Part shown: one piece after another, positions 1 through 6,973 of the stretch
How the letters are laid out: each line of letters begins with the position of its first letter
Numbering within the stretch: the first letter of the stretch is position 1
Source: Limnohabitans lacus
GTDB lineage: Bacteria > Pseudomonadota > Gammaproteobacteria > Burkholderiales > Burkholderiaceae_C
Assembly: GCF_030053395.1 (NCBI RefSeq)
Contig: NZ_JASGBH010000001.1
Location: forward strand, 434,001 to 498,000
Length of the DNA stretch: 64,000 bases
Reading direction: 5' to 3'
Notes under the pieces: generated by a model
The model's database searches: none
What the model saw: only the letters and a program-made list of their open reading frames with translations
What the model was told of the DNA's origin: nothing
Translations under genes and position numbers: made by a program

Positions 1-631
1 GAGGCCGCAAACCCTGCCAGGGGACATCGACATGCCGGCCATCGTGGCGACTTTGAAGAAGCATCTGCCCGCCGACGCGGTCTTGACCAATGGCGCAGGC
101 AACTTCGCCAGCTGGATGCACCGTTTTTTCAAGCACCACGGACTTGTCAAGGGGCTCAAGACACAGTTGGCCCCTACCGTAGGGGCCATGGGCTATGGTG
201 TGCCGGCTGGCATTGCGGCTAATTTGCTCACCGGTCGCTTGGCCTTCACCATTGCAGGCGATGGCGACTTTTTGATGAACGGTCAAGAATTGGCCACGGC
301 TGTCCAGCACGGTGGCAAGAGCATCATCTTGTTGCTCAACAATGGCATGTACGGCACGATCCGCATGCACCAAGAGCGCTAATACCCCACTCATGTCACC
401 GGCTCACAACTGAGCAACCCTGATTTTGTGATGCTGGCCAAGGCCTATGGCTACGCTGCCACGCGCATTCACAATACACAAGAGTTTGAGGCGGCTCTGC
501 TGGCCGCTTTGCAATGCGAGCAGGGCACTTTGATTGAAGTGATGCTGGACCCCGAAGTGATCACCACCCGAGGCACCTTAAGCGCCATCACCCAATCGGC
601 CTTGGCCAAGCAAAAGACCGGAAACAGCTGA
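1..631 (+). pseudogene. Thiamine-diphosphate-dependent enzyme, C-terminal part, interrupted by in-frame TAA
   Basis: The frame is open from base 2 at the window edge and shows the C-terminal TPP-binding domain of the acetolactate synthase / benzoylformate decarboxylase superfamily. The cofactor motif is visible as GDGDF followed about 25 residues later by LLNNGMYG. Directly after MHQER, a TAA at 380-382 stops the frame. The same frame then continues as YPTHVTGSQLSNPDF and on to a TGA at 629-631, exactly as an intact family member would read. Either the gene is a nonsense pseudogene, it makes a product lacking roughly the last 80 residues, or the base call is wrong. The N-terminal two-thirds lies outside the window, so substrate and exact family cannot be decided. 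Confidence 0.75.
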
Positions 632-646
632 TCGCCAACAGGCAAC

Positions 647-672
647 AAAAAACCCGCCGAAGCGGGTTTTTT
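647..672. terminator. Bidirectional intrinsic terminator
   Basis: Eleven-base perfect arms (AAAAAACCCGC / GCGGGTTTTTT) enclose a CGAA loop. A T-run follows on the plus strand and, by symmetry, on the minus strand. It lies between the TPP-enzyme remnant and the convergent SWIB gene and can serve both. Confidence 0.85.
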
Positions 673-688
673 GTGGGCAGTCACCGAA

Positions 689-1090
689 TCACTTCAGGTG
701 CTTGCCGATCAAGCCAGCCATTTCAAACATGGTCACTTGAGCCTTGCCGAACACAGCCTTGAGTTTGTCGTCGGCGTTGATCGCACGGCGATTGGTGGCA
801 TCTTGCAAGTTGTGTTTCTTGATGTAAACCCACATCTTGCTCACGACTTCGGTGCGTGGCAGGGGAGTGGCGCCCACCACGGCAGCCAAGGCGGCGCTGG
901 GGGTCAGAGCTTTCATGAACGCAGCGTTGGGGGTGCGCTTTTTAGCTGGAGCTGCTTTTTTAGCAGGGGCTTTGGCCGCTACTTTTTTTGCAGGTGCTGC
1001 AGCTTTTTTAGCTGGAGCGGCTTTCTTGGCCGGTGCTGCTTTTTTAGCGGGAGCAGCTTTTTTGGCCGGGGTTTTTTTCGCAGTTGCCAT
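689..1090 (-). CDS. Histone H1-like tail plus SWIB/MDM2 domain DNA-binding protein
   Basis: A 133-residue protein. Residues 1-52 are a basic tail built from repeated PAKKAA units. Residues about 53-133 form a SWIB/MDM2-type domain (SKMWVYIKKHNLQD, then RRAINADDKLKAVFG). Proteins of this build are common in Burkholderiales and resemble chlamydial SWIB and H1-like proteins. The tail should bind DNA or RNA nonspecifically, and the role is probably nucleoid structure. The start ATG at 1088-1090 is preceded by AAAGGA on the minus strand; a longer upstream reading has no such site and no tail-like composition. The gene stands alone and is convergent to the TPP-enzyme remnant. The precise target is unknown. 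Confidence 0.85.
   Translation of the reverse strand: MATAKKTPAKKAAPAKKAAPAKKAAPAKKAAAPAKKVAAKAPAKKAAPAKKRTPNAAFMKALTPSAALAAVVGATPLPRTEVVSKMWVYIKKHNLQDATNRRAINADDKLKAVFGKAQVTMFEMAGLIGKHLK
938..1069 (-). repeat. In-gene 18-bp tandem repeats encoding PAKKAA
   Basis: Coding repeats for the basic tail of the SWIB protein, about seven degenerate units with two irregular spacers. Such tracts often vary in copy number between strains. Confidence 0.7.
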
Positions 1091-1323
1091 GGTTAAGTTC
1101 CTTTGATCGGAAGTTGGTTCGCCGCTGAGAAACAATGCGTTTTCAGCTGAATGCATGCTACTGGAGAAAAGGGCAGTTTCCAAGAGGAAAAATCAGTTTT
1201 TGCTAGGGGTTGTTGCGTATTTGTGAGGCCTCATGAGCATTTTTATGGCTTTTGCCCTGTCGTGGTGCGTATGGCCTGCGTAAGAGGCGTGTTTTCCACT
1301 CGCTCATTTTTAAGGAAACGCGC

Positions 1324-1842
1324 ATGAGCTCTCTGCCCCATTTGGATTTTTCGACCTGTGACTTGTGTGATGAGTACAAAGCCGATGAAAGCGGCACTTT
1401 TCGATACGTGCCCACCGTTTTCCAAAACTACGGTGCCCGCGAGAAGTTTGCAGGCCCTGTTTTGACCATCAAGTGCTGCGAAGACAACAGCCACGTCAAA
1501 CAAGCGGTGGAGTCCGAAGGCCATGGCCGTGTGTTGGTGGTCGATGGTGGTGCGTCCATGCGCAAGGCGCTCTTGGGCGGCAACTTGGCTGCAGCGGCAC
1601 AGCGCAATGGCTGGGCAGGCGTTGTGATTGACGGTTGCGCGCGCGATGCTGCTGAGTTGGCGGTTTTGGACTTGGGCATTCGCGCCTTGGCCTTGAACCC
1701 CATGCCCACGCAACGCGCATTACAAGGTCAAACCGGATTGCCTGTTTTCATTCAGGGTGTTCGGGTCCAAACGGGCGATTGGCTCTATGCAGACGCCGAT
1801 GGCATGGTCATCAGCAGCCAAGCCTTGCACCGAGTTTCATGA
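1324..1842 (+). CDS. rraA: RraA family protein (RNase E inhibitor-like / HMG aldolase-like)
   Basis: A 172-residue protein of the RraA/MenG-like fold. Visible landmarks are the N-terminal TCDLCDEY segment, GGASMRKALLGGNLA near the middle, GVVIDGCARD (the conserved Arg-Asp of the divalent-metal site) and the C-terminal DWLYADADGMVI. In Escherichia coli RraA binds RNase E and slows mRNA decay; many homologues instead act as 4-hydroxy-4-methyl-2-oxoglutarate or oxaloacetate-cleaving aldolases. Sequence alone does not separate the two. The ATG is preceded by AAGGA at 1312-1316. The gene is monocistronic, between the divergent SWIB gene and the aceA control region. Confidence 0.85.
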   Translation: MSSLPHLDFSTCDLCDEYKADESGTFRYVPTVFQNYGAREKFAGPVLTIKCCEDNSHVKQAVESEGHGRVLVVDGGASMRKALLGGNLAAAAQRNGWAGVVIDGCARDAAELAVLDLGIRALALNPMPTQRALQGQTGLPVFIQGVRVQTGDWLYADADGMVISSQALHRVS

Positions 1843-1872
1843 TGCGCACTCATGTTTTCATAATTTGAAATA

Positions 1873-1894
1873 TTGATGTGTTGCAGTGCATCAA
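1873..1894. promoter_or_regulatory. Inverted repeat TTGATG-N10-CATCAA
   Basis: Six-base perfect arms 10 bases apart, in the AT-rich stretch between rraA and aceA. Half-sites with this spacing suit a dimeric regulator, but short arms like these can occur by chance. Confidence 0.3.
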
Positions 1895-1895
1895 A

Positions 1896-1934
1896 TTTTC
1901 TCAATATGGGAAATGACGTTTTGTATTGAGAAAA
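1896..1934. promoter_or_regulatory. Inverted repeat with 11-bp perfect arms
   Basis: TTTTCTCAATA at 1896-1906 is mirrored exactly by TATTGAGAAAA at 1924-1934 across a 17-base spacer. It could be a weak hairpin at the end of the rraA transcript, but the 3' side lacks a clean T-run. It could equally be an operator in the aceA upstream region. Confidence 0.45.
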
Positions 1935-1970
1935 ATATTTCGTAAGGCATTGATTTTAAACAAATAAAAA

Positions 1971-2020
1971 TAAGTCTTGTATAAGACATAAGAATGAAAA
2001 TAAGTCTTGTACAAGAGTTA
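1971..2020 (+). promoter_or_regulatory. Two operator-like palindromes upstream of aceA
   Basis: TAAGTCTTGTATAAGAC starts at 1971 and TAAGTCTTGTACAAGAG at 2001, exactly 30 bp apart or about three helical turns. The second core, TCTTGTACAAGA (2005-2016), is a perfect palindrome; the first, GTCTTGTATAAGAC (1974-1987), has one mismatched base pair. They end 74 bp before the isocitrate lyase ATG, where a glyoxylate-shunt repressor or activator would act. The regulator is not identifiable from this window. Confidence 0.6.
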
Positions 2021-2093
2021 AGATTTGAACAACGACGAAGCAGAATCCGCTGCCTACATCGCCCGATTTCAACTTGACTTCAGGAGTTCTGAC

Positions 2094-3425
2094 ATGCCAG
2101 CAAACCTCAACCAACAATTGAGCCGTGAACAACAAATCGCTGCCCTCGAAAAAGACTGGGCGACCAACCCCCGTTGGAAAGGCGTGAAGCGCGGCTACTC
2201 TGCAGCCGACGTCGTGCGTCTGCGCGGCAGCATGCAAATCGAGCACACGCTGGCCAAGCGCGGTGCTGAAAAGCTGTGGGAAAAAGTCAACGGCGGCGCC
2301 AAGAAAGGCTACGTCAATGCATTCGGTGCCATCAGCGCTGGCCAAGCCATGCAACAAGCCAAAGCCGGTTTGGAAGCGGTTTACCTGTCGGGCTGGCAAG
2401 TGGCTGCCGACGGCAACACCTCCGAGACCATGTACCCTGACCAGTCGCTGTACGCCTACGACTCGGTGCCCACCATGGTTCGCCGCATCAACAACACCTT
2501 CAAGCGCGCTGACGAAATCCAGTGGGGCCGCGGCATCGAGCCAGGTTCCAAGGACTTCATCGACTACTTCCTGCCCATCGTGGCAGATGCTGAAGCCGGT
2601 TTCGGTGGCGTCTTGAACGCTTTCGAACTGATGAAGAACATGATTTCCGCTGGTGCTGCTGGTGTTCACTTCGAAGACCAATTGGCCGCTGTAAAGAAGT
2701 GCGGTCACATGGGTGGCAAAGTGTTGGTGCCTACACAAGAAGCTTGCGAAAAGCTGATCGCTGCGCGATTCGCTGCCGACGTCATGGGCGTGTCCACCAT
2801 CGTGTTGGCCCGCACAGACGCCGAAGCCGCCAACCTGATCACTTCTGACCACGACGCCAATGACAAGCCTTTCCTGACTGGCGAGCGCACACAAGAAGGC
2901 TTCTACCGTGTCAAAAACGGTCTGGAGCAAGCCATCAGCCGTGGCGTGGCTTACGCCCCGTACGCTGACTTGGTCTGGTGCGAAACCGGTGTGCCAGACA
3001 TTGGCTTTGCCCGTGAATTCGCCCAAGCTGTGCACGCTGCTTGCCCAGGCAAGTTGCTGTCCTACAACTGCTCGCCTTCTTTCAACTGGAAGAAAAACCT
3101 CAACGACAGCCAGATCGCTTCTTTCCAAGACGACCTGTCGGCACTGGGCTACAAGTACCAGTTCATCACATTGGCCGGTATCCACATCAACTGGTTCAAC
3201 ACCTTCCAGTTCGCCCACAACTACGCCCGCGGCGAAGGCATGAAGCACTACACCGAGATGGTGCAAGAACCTGAATTCGCAGCCCGCGACAAGGGTTACA
3301 CCTTCGTGTCGCACCAGCAAGAAGTCGGCGCAGGCTACTTCGACGACGTGACCACCGTGATCCAGGGCGGCTCCTCAAGCGTGAAGGCCCTGACCGGTTC
3401 CACCGAAGAAGAGCAGTTCCACTGA
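2094..3425 (+). CDS. aceA: Isocitrate lyase
   Basis: Splits isocitrate to succinate and glyoxylate, the first step of the glyoxylate shunt, for growth on acetate and fatty acids. The 443-residue length fits the proteobacterial enzyme (434 in E. coli). The catalytic loop KKCGHMGGKV is intact with the active cysteine at residue 203. Other conserved stretches include ADAEAGFGG, VLARTDAEAA and LSYNCSPSFNW. The ATG at 2094 has CAGGAG 8 bases upstream; a TTG 69 bases earlier would read through the leader and is not preferred. The gene is transcribed alone, behind two spaced palindromes and ahead of a hairpin at 3491. Malate synthase is not in the window. Confidence 0.97.
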   Translation: MPANLNQQLSREQQIAALEKDWATNPRWKGVKRGYSAADVVRLRGSMQIEHTLAKRGAEKLWEKVNGGAKKGYVNAFGAISAGQAMQQAKAGLEAVYLSGWQVAADGNTSETMYPDQSLYAYDSVPTMVRRINNTFKRADEIQWGRGIEPGSKDFIDYFLPIVADAEAGFGGVLNAFELMKNMISAGAAGVHFEDQLAAVKKCGHMGGKVLVPTQEACEKLIAARFAADVMGVSTIVLARTDAEAANLITSDHDANDKPFLTGERTQEGFYRVKNGLEQAISRGVAYAPYADLVWCETGVPDIGFAREFAQAVHAACPGKLLSYNCSPSFNWKKNLNDSQIASFQDDLSALGYKYQFITLAGIHINWFNTFQFAHNYARGEGMKHYTEMVQEPEFAARDKGYTFVSHQQEVGAGYFDDVTTVIQGGSSSVKALTGSTEEEQFH

Positions 3426-3490
3426 TCAACTTGGGGAGCTGAAGGCGAGGGCGGCGTAAAATCCGTCCTCAGCGTTTAGACATCTCTTTC

Positions 3491-3516
3491 AAGCGCGGCC
3501 TTTGCCGCGCTTTTTT
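3491..3516 (+). terminator. Intrinsic terminator between aceA and thrS
   Basis: A nine-base stem AAGCGCGGC / GCCGCGCTT (3491-3499, 3504-3512) with a CTTT loop and a T-run. It ends only about a dozen bases before the thrS ATG, so it may end aceA mRNA or act as an attenuator of thrS. Confidence 0.8.
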
Positions 3517-3528
3517 ACTTGCAAACTC

Positions 3529-5448
3529 ATGGTTCAGATTACCCTTCCCGACGGTTCATTGCGTGAATTTCCTGGCCCCGTGACCGTGGCCGAAGTGGCC
3601 GCCTCCATTGGCGCTGGCTTGGCCAAAGCGGCTTTGGGCGGCAAGGTCAATGGTCAATTGGTGGACACCAGTTTCAGCATGGCTGCCGATGCCAACTTGG
3701 CCATCGTCACGGCCAAAGACCCTGAAGGTCTGGAGCTCATCCGTCACTCGACGGCGCATTTGTTGGCCTACGCCGTCAAGGCGCTGTTTCCTGAGGCCCA
3801 AGTGACCATCGGGCCTGTGATCGACAACGGGTTTTATTACGACTTCTCTTACAGCCGTCCCTTCACGCCAGAGGACTTGGTTGCCATCGAAAAGCGCATG
3901 ACCGAGTTGTCCAACAAAGATGAGCCGGTGGTGCGCCGCGTTTTACCGCGTGACGAGGCGGTGGCCTATTTCAAAGGTTTGGGCGAGCACTACAAAGCCG
4001 AGATCATCGCCAGCATTCCGGCGGATCAAGACGTGAGCCTCTACCGTGAAGGCCATTTCGAGGACCTGTGCCGAGGCCCTCACGTGCCCAGCACCGGCAA
4101 ACTCAAGCATTTCAAATTGATGAAGGTGGCCGGAGCCTACTGGCGCGGCGACAGCAAGAATGAGATGCTCCAGCGTGTCTATGGCACGGCCTGGGCCAGC
4201 AAAGACGATCTGCAGCAATACCTGACTCGTCTTGAAGAAGCTGAAAAGCGCGATCACCGCAAACTCGGCCGCGAGTTGGATTTGTTCCACATCGACGAAC
4301 ATGCACCCGGCTTGGTGTTTTGGCACCCCAAGGGCTGGACCGTGTGGCAAATCATTGAGCAGTACATGCGCCAGGTGTACCGCGACAACGGCTACCAGGA
4401 AGTCAAGGGTCCGCAGATCATCGACAAGAGCCTGTGGGAAAAAACCGGTCACTGGGACAAGTACCGTGACAACATGTTCACCACCGAGTCGGAAAAGCGC
4501 GATTACGCCTTGAAGCCGATGAACTGCCCGGGTCACATCCTGATCTTCAAGCAAGGCATCAAGAGCTACCGTGACTTGCCTTTGCGCTACGGCGAATTTG
4601 GCCAGTGCCACCGCAATGAGCCCTCCGGTGGCTTGCACGGCATCATGCGTGTGCGCGGCTTCACCCAAGACGATGGCCACATCTTCTGTACAGAAGACCA
4701 AATCCTGCCCGAGTGCGACACCTTCACCAAGGTGCTCAAGAAGGTGTATGCCGACTTTGGCTTCACCGACATCCTCTACAAGGTCTCGACCCGCCCAGCG
4801 GCCCGCATTGGGTCTGATGAGTTGTGGGACAAGGCCGAAAAAGCCTTGATGGACAGCTTGCGGGCTTCCGGTTGCGAGTTTGTGATTTCGGACGGTGACG
4901 GCGCGTTCTACGGCCCCAAGATCGAATACACCCTGAAAGACGCGATTGGCCGTGAATGGCAATGCGGCACCATCCAAGTGGACTTCAACCTGTCTGAGCG
5001 TCTGGACGCAGAATATGTGGCCGAAGACGGTTCACGCCAGCGCCCTGTGATCTTGCACCGCGCCATCGTGGGCAGCATGGAGCGTTTCATCGGTATTTTG
5101 GTCGAGCAGCATGCCGGCGCCTTGCCCACTTGGCTGGCGCCTTTGCAGGTTTCTGTCCTCAACATCACCGATGCTCAGTCCGATTACTGTCGTGAAATCG
5201 CTGCAAAACTGCAAAAATCAGTGTCAAATCAAGGCCTTAGGGTCGATTTGGACCTGCGCAACGAGAAAATCACGTATAAAATACGCGAGCATTCGTTGCA
5301 AAAGCTGCCTTACATCCTTGTCGCAGGCGACAAAGAGAAGGCAGCTGGTACCGTCGCTGTGCGCGCCCGGGGTAACAAAGACCTCGGTGTGATGTCGATC
5401 GATGCGTTCATTGAACTCATTGCTGCCGACATCGCTTCTAAAGCCTGA
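3529..5448 (+). CDS. thrS: Threonine--tRNA ligase
   Basis: Charges tRNA-Thr in the cytoplasm. At 639 residues it has the full bacterial domain set: TGS (about 1-62), the editing domain with [11 protein letters not shown] and the [10 protein letters not shown] segment, the class II catalytic core, and the C-terminal anticodon-binding domain. The catalytic core includes zinc-ligand Cys333 in MNCPGH and motif 2, starting [10 protein letters not shown] near residue 362. The ATG at 3529 gives the canonical [10 protein letters not shown] start; no Shine-Dalgarno sequence is visible because a terminator hairpin occupies the bases just upstream. It heads the translation block thrS-infC-rpmI-rplT-pheS-pheT. 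In E. coli thrS is autoregulated through leader structure. Confidence 0.97.
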   Translation: MVQITLPDGSLREFPGPVTVAEVAASIGAGLAKAALGGKVNGQLVDTSFSMAADANLAIVTAKDPEGLELIRHSTAHLLAYAVKALFPEAQVTIGPVIDNGFYYDFSYSRPFTPEDLVAIEKRMTELSNKDEPVVRRVLPRDEAVAYFKGLGEHYKAEIIASIPADQDVSLYREGHFEDLCRGPHVPSTGKLKHFKLMKVAGAYWRGDSKNEMLQRVYGTAWASKDDLQQYLTRLEEAEKRDHRKLGRELDLFHIDEHAPGLVFWHPKGWTVWQIIEQYMRQVYRDNGYQEVKGPQIIDKSLWEKTGHWDKYRDNMFTTESEKRDYALKPMNCPGHILIFKQGIKSYRDLPLRYGEFGQCHRNEPSGGLHGIMRVRGFTQDDGHIFCTEDQILPECDTFTKVLKKVYADFGFTDILYKVSTRPAARIGSDELWDKAEKALMDSLRASGCEFVISDGDGAFYGPKIEYTLKDAIGREWQCGTIQVDFNLSERLDAEYVAEDGSRQRPVILHRAIVGSMERFIGILVEQHAGALPTWLAPLQVSVLNITDAQSDYCREIAAKLQKSVSNQGLRVDLDLRNEKITYKIREHSLQKLPYILVAGDKEKAAGTVAVRARGNKDLGVMSIDAFIELIAADIASKA

Positions 5449-5521
5449 AGGTGATTTTCGCCACTTGCTTTGGCCCGTGGGCACAAAGACGGTTTGGCTG
5501 CTTGTTGCAGTTATTACCCTT

Positions 5522-5537
5522 GAAGGATTGAGTCATC
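5522..5537 (+). promoter_or_regulatory. Shine-Dalgarno and ATC start of infC
   Basis: GAAGGA at 5522-5527 lies 7 bases before ATC at 5535-5537. An in-frame TGA at 5529-5531 excludes any start further upstream. Confidence 0.85.
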
Positions 5538-6128
5538 GCTACCGAATTTCGTGATCGTCGCCAACGCGAAGAACGCAAACACCGTTTGAACCGTGAAATC
5601 ATGGCTCCTGAAGTCCGTGTTTCCGGCCCTGAAAACGAGCCATTGGGCATTTTGTCTTTGGCAGAAGCCCTTCGCATGGCCGGTGAGTTGGATGTGGATT
5701 TGGTGGAAATCGCCGCCACCGCCAACCCGCCTGTGTGCCGTTTGATGGACTACGGCAAGTTCAAGTACCAAGAGCAAAAGCGTGCGGCAGAAGCCAAAGC
5801 CAAGCAAACGGTCATTGACATCAAGGAAGTCAAGTTCCGCCCAGGCACTGACGATGGTGACTACAACATCAAGATGCGCAACATCCGCCGCTTTTTGGCA
5901 GATGGTGACAAATGCAAGATCACTTTGCGTTTCCGCGGTCGTGAGATCACCCACCAAGAGTTGGGGATGGCCTTGCTGAACCGGATTCGTGACGAGTTGG
6001 CCGACTCCATCATCGTCGAGCAGTTTCCCAAGTTGGAAGGCCGCCAGATGATCATGATGATCGCGCCAGGTCGCAAAAAGCCTGCTGGCAAAGCTGCAGA
6101 CACTGCAGCCCCTGCTGAATCGGCTTGA
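5535..6128 (+). CDS. infC: Translation initiation factor IF-3 (ATC start)
   Basis: IF-3 binds the 30S subunit, blocks subunit joining and proofreads start codons. The 197-residue product has the N-domain ([23 protein letters not shown]), the linker rich in K/E/A, and the C-domain ([24 protein letters not shown]), then an Ala/Pro-rich tail. The conserved [20 protein letters not shown] beginning requires initiation at ATC (5535): it has a good GAAGGA site, an in-frame stop lies two codons upstream, and the first in-frame ATG (5601) would remove conserved sequence. Rare AUU/AUC starts are a known feature of infC and allow IF-3 to limit its own synthesis. Confidence 0.95.
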   Translation: MATEFRDRRQREERKHRLNREIMAPEVRVSGPENEPLGILSLAEALRMAGELDVDLVEIAATANPPVCRLMDYGKFKYQEQKRAAEAKAKQTVIDIKEVKFRPGTDDGDYNIKMRNIRRFLADGDKCKITLRFRGREITHQELGMALLNRIRDELADSIIVEQFPKLEGRQMIMMIAPGRKKPAGKAADTAAPAESA

Positions 6129-6138
6129 AGAAGAATTT

Positions 6139-6158
6139 GACCGGCCCTCGGGTTGGTC
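6139..6158 (+). promoter_or_regulatory. Hairpin downstream of infC
   Basis: GACCGGCC pairs with GGTTGGTC (two G-U pairs) around a CTCG loop, just after the infC stop. It could be part of an L20 autoregulatory region ahead of rpmI; no direct evidence. Confidence 0.35.
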
Positions 6159-6165
6159 GAGTCTG

Positions 6166-6187
6166 AAACCGCCTTAGGGTGGTTTTT
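6166..6187 (+). terminator. Weak intrinsic terminator or attenuator between infC and rpmI
   Basis: AAACCGCC pairs with GGTGGTTT (one G-U) across a TTAG loop and is followed by a short T-run. Read-through would be needed for rpmI-rplT to follow infC on one mRNA. Confidence 0.5.
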
Positions 6188-6263
6188 GTAAAAGTGGCTC
6201 GGGGCCATCAAGGCTGCAAAGATTTTGCAGACGCCTCACGAGCACAAATAAAGGAGCATTGAT

Positions 6264-6467
6264 ATGCCCAAGATGAAGACCAAAAGCAGTGCTAAAAAGC
6301 GCTTCCGTGTTCGTCCAGGTGGAACCGTTAAACGCGGTCAAGCCTTCAAGCGTCACATTCTGACCAAGAAGACCACCAAGAACAAACGCCACCTCCGCGG
6401 TGCAGTGGCTGTGCATGAGACCAACATGGGTCACATGGCGCAGATGCTGCCTATGGCTGGCCTGTAA
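6264..6467 (+). CDS. rpmI: 50S ribosomal protein L35
   Basis: A 67-residue, strongly basic protein of the large ribosomal subunit. The start [20 protein letters not shown] and the [18 protein letters not shown] segment are typical of the family. The ATG is preceded by AAGGAG at 6251-6256. It lies between infC and rplT in the order conserved across bacteria; the rpmI-rplT pair is usually repressed by free L20 at translation level. Confidence 0.97.
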   Translation: MPKMKTKSSAKKRFRVRPGGTVKRGQAFKRHILTKKTTKNKRHLRGAVAVHETNMGHMAQMLPMAGL

Positions 6468-6492
6468 TTCACTGACGAACTAGGAGAAAAAT

Positions 6493-6855
6493 ATGCCTCG
6501 CGTTAAACGTGGTGTAACGGCACGTGCCCGTCACAAGAAAGTTTTGGCCCTTGCAAAAGGTTTCCGCGGTCGCCGCGGTAATGTCTTCCGTATCGCCAAA
6601 CAGGCGGTGATGAAGGCTGGCCAATACGCCTACCGTGACCGTCGTGCCAAAAAGCGTGTGTTCCGTCAGTTGTGGATTGCCCGTATCAACGCCGCTGCGC
6701 GTGAATGCGGTCTGACCTACAGCCAATTCGCCAACGGCCTGAAAAAGGCTGCCATCGAAATCGACCGTAAGATGCTGGCGGACATCGCCGTGCACGACAA
6801 GGCCGCTTTTGCTGGCATCGTGAACCAAGTCAAAGCCAAACTGGCCGCAGCTTGA
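6493..6855 (+). CDS. rplT: 50S ribosomal protein L20
   Basis: A 120-residue assembly protein of the large subunit that binds 23S rRNA early. The family start [16 protein letters not shown], the [14 protein letters not shown] segment and the C-terminal globular domain ([17 protein letters not shown]) are complete. TAGGAG at 6481-6486 is its ribosome site. It is 25 bases downstream of rpmI. L20 typically binds the rpmI leader and shuts off both genes when ribosomal RNA is limiting. Confidence 0.97.
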   Translation: MPRVKRGVTARARHKKVLALAKGFRGRRGNVFRIAKQAVMKAGQYAYRDRRAKKRVFRQLWIARINAAARECGLTYSQFANGLKKAAIEIDRKMLADIAVHDKAAFAGIVNQVKAKLAAA

Positions 6856-6859
6856 TTTC

Positions 6860-6973
6860 ATGAGCGAGATGGGCTTTTTGGGCCCATGCCTCGCGCATTC
6901 GATCAAAGGGATTGAGGCTCACAAAAGCTTCAATCCCTTTTTTATTCCGTCATCTACCGAATCCCCACCATGA
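6860..6973 (+). CDS. Candidate leader ORF overlapping the pheS start
   Basis: A 37-codon frame runs from ATG 6860 through the hairpin region to TGA 6971-6973, overlapping the pheS ATG as ATGA. The peptide starts [10 protein letters not shown] and ends [14 protein letters not shown]. No good Shine-Dalgarno sequence precedes it. It may be chance. However, pheS also lacks a Shine-Dalgarno sequence, so translational coupling through this frame is possible. It does not resemble the Phe-rich PheM leader of E. coli. Confidence 0.2.
   Translation: MSEMGFLGPCLAHSIKGIEAHKSFNPFFIPSSTESPP
6905..6943 (+). terminator. Intrinsic terminator / possible pheST attenuator
   Basis: AAAGGGATTGA (6905-6915) pairs perfectly with TCAATCCCTTT (6930-6940), followed by more T residues. 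It follows rplT and ends about 27 bases before pheS. An upstream hairpin around 6864-6893 (GCGAG-ATGGGC paired with GCCCAT and CTCGC) could be a companion structure. Confidence 0.8.

Noticed and set aside
380-382. TAA read as a recoded amino acid
   Set aside because: Known recoding in bacteria uses TGA or TAG. No flanking signal is seen, and nonsense mutation or base error is simpler.
938-1069. CRISPR-like or satellite repeat
   Set aside because: The repeats are in-frame codons with no spacers and no cas genes.
837-1106. Plus-strand frame with an Ala/Phe/Leu-rich hydrophobic protein over the SWIB gene
   Set aside because: It is the mirror of the AAPAKK codons on the other strand. The minus-strand gene has a ribosome site and a recognised domain.
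1956-3320. Long minus-strand frame opposite aceA
   Set aside because: Antisense to a certain gene, no recognisable domain, no ribosome site. It results from GC-biased third positions.
3440-3528. T-box or riboswitch before thrS
   Set aside because: No T-box sequence or specifier structure; only a simple hairpin is present. T-boxes are not expected in this group.
5527-5529. ATT as the infC start codon
   Set aside because: Out of frame with IF-3 and overlapping the ribosome site; ATC 5535 is in frame and correctly spaced.
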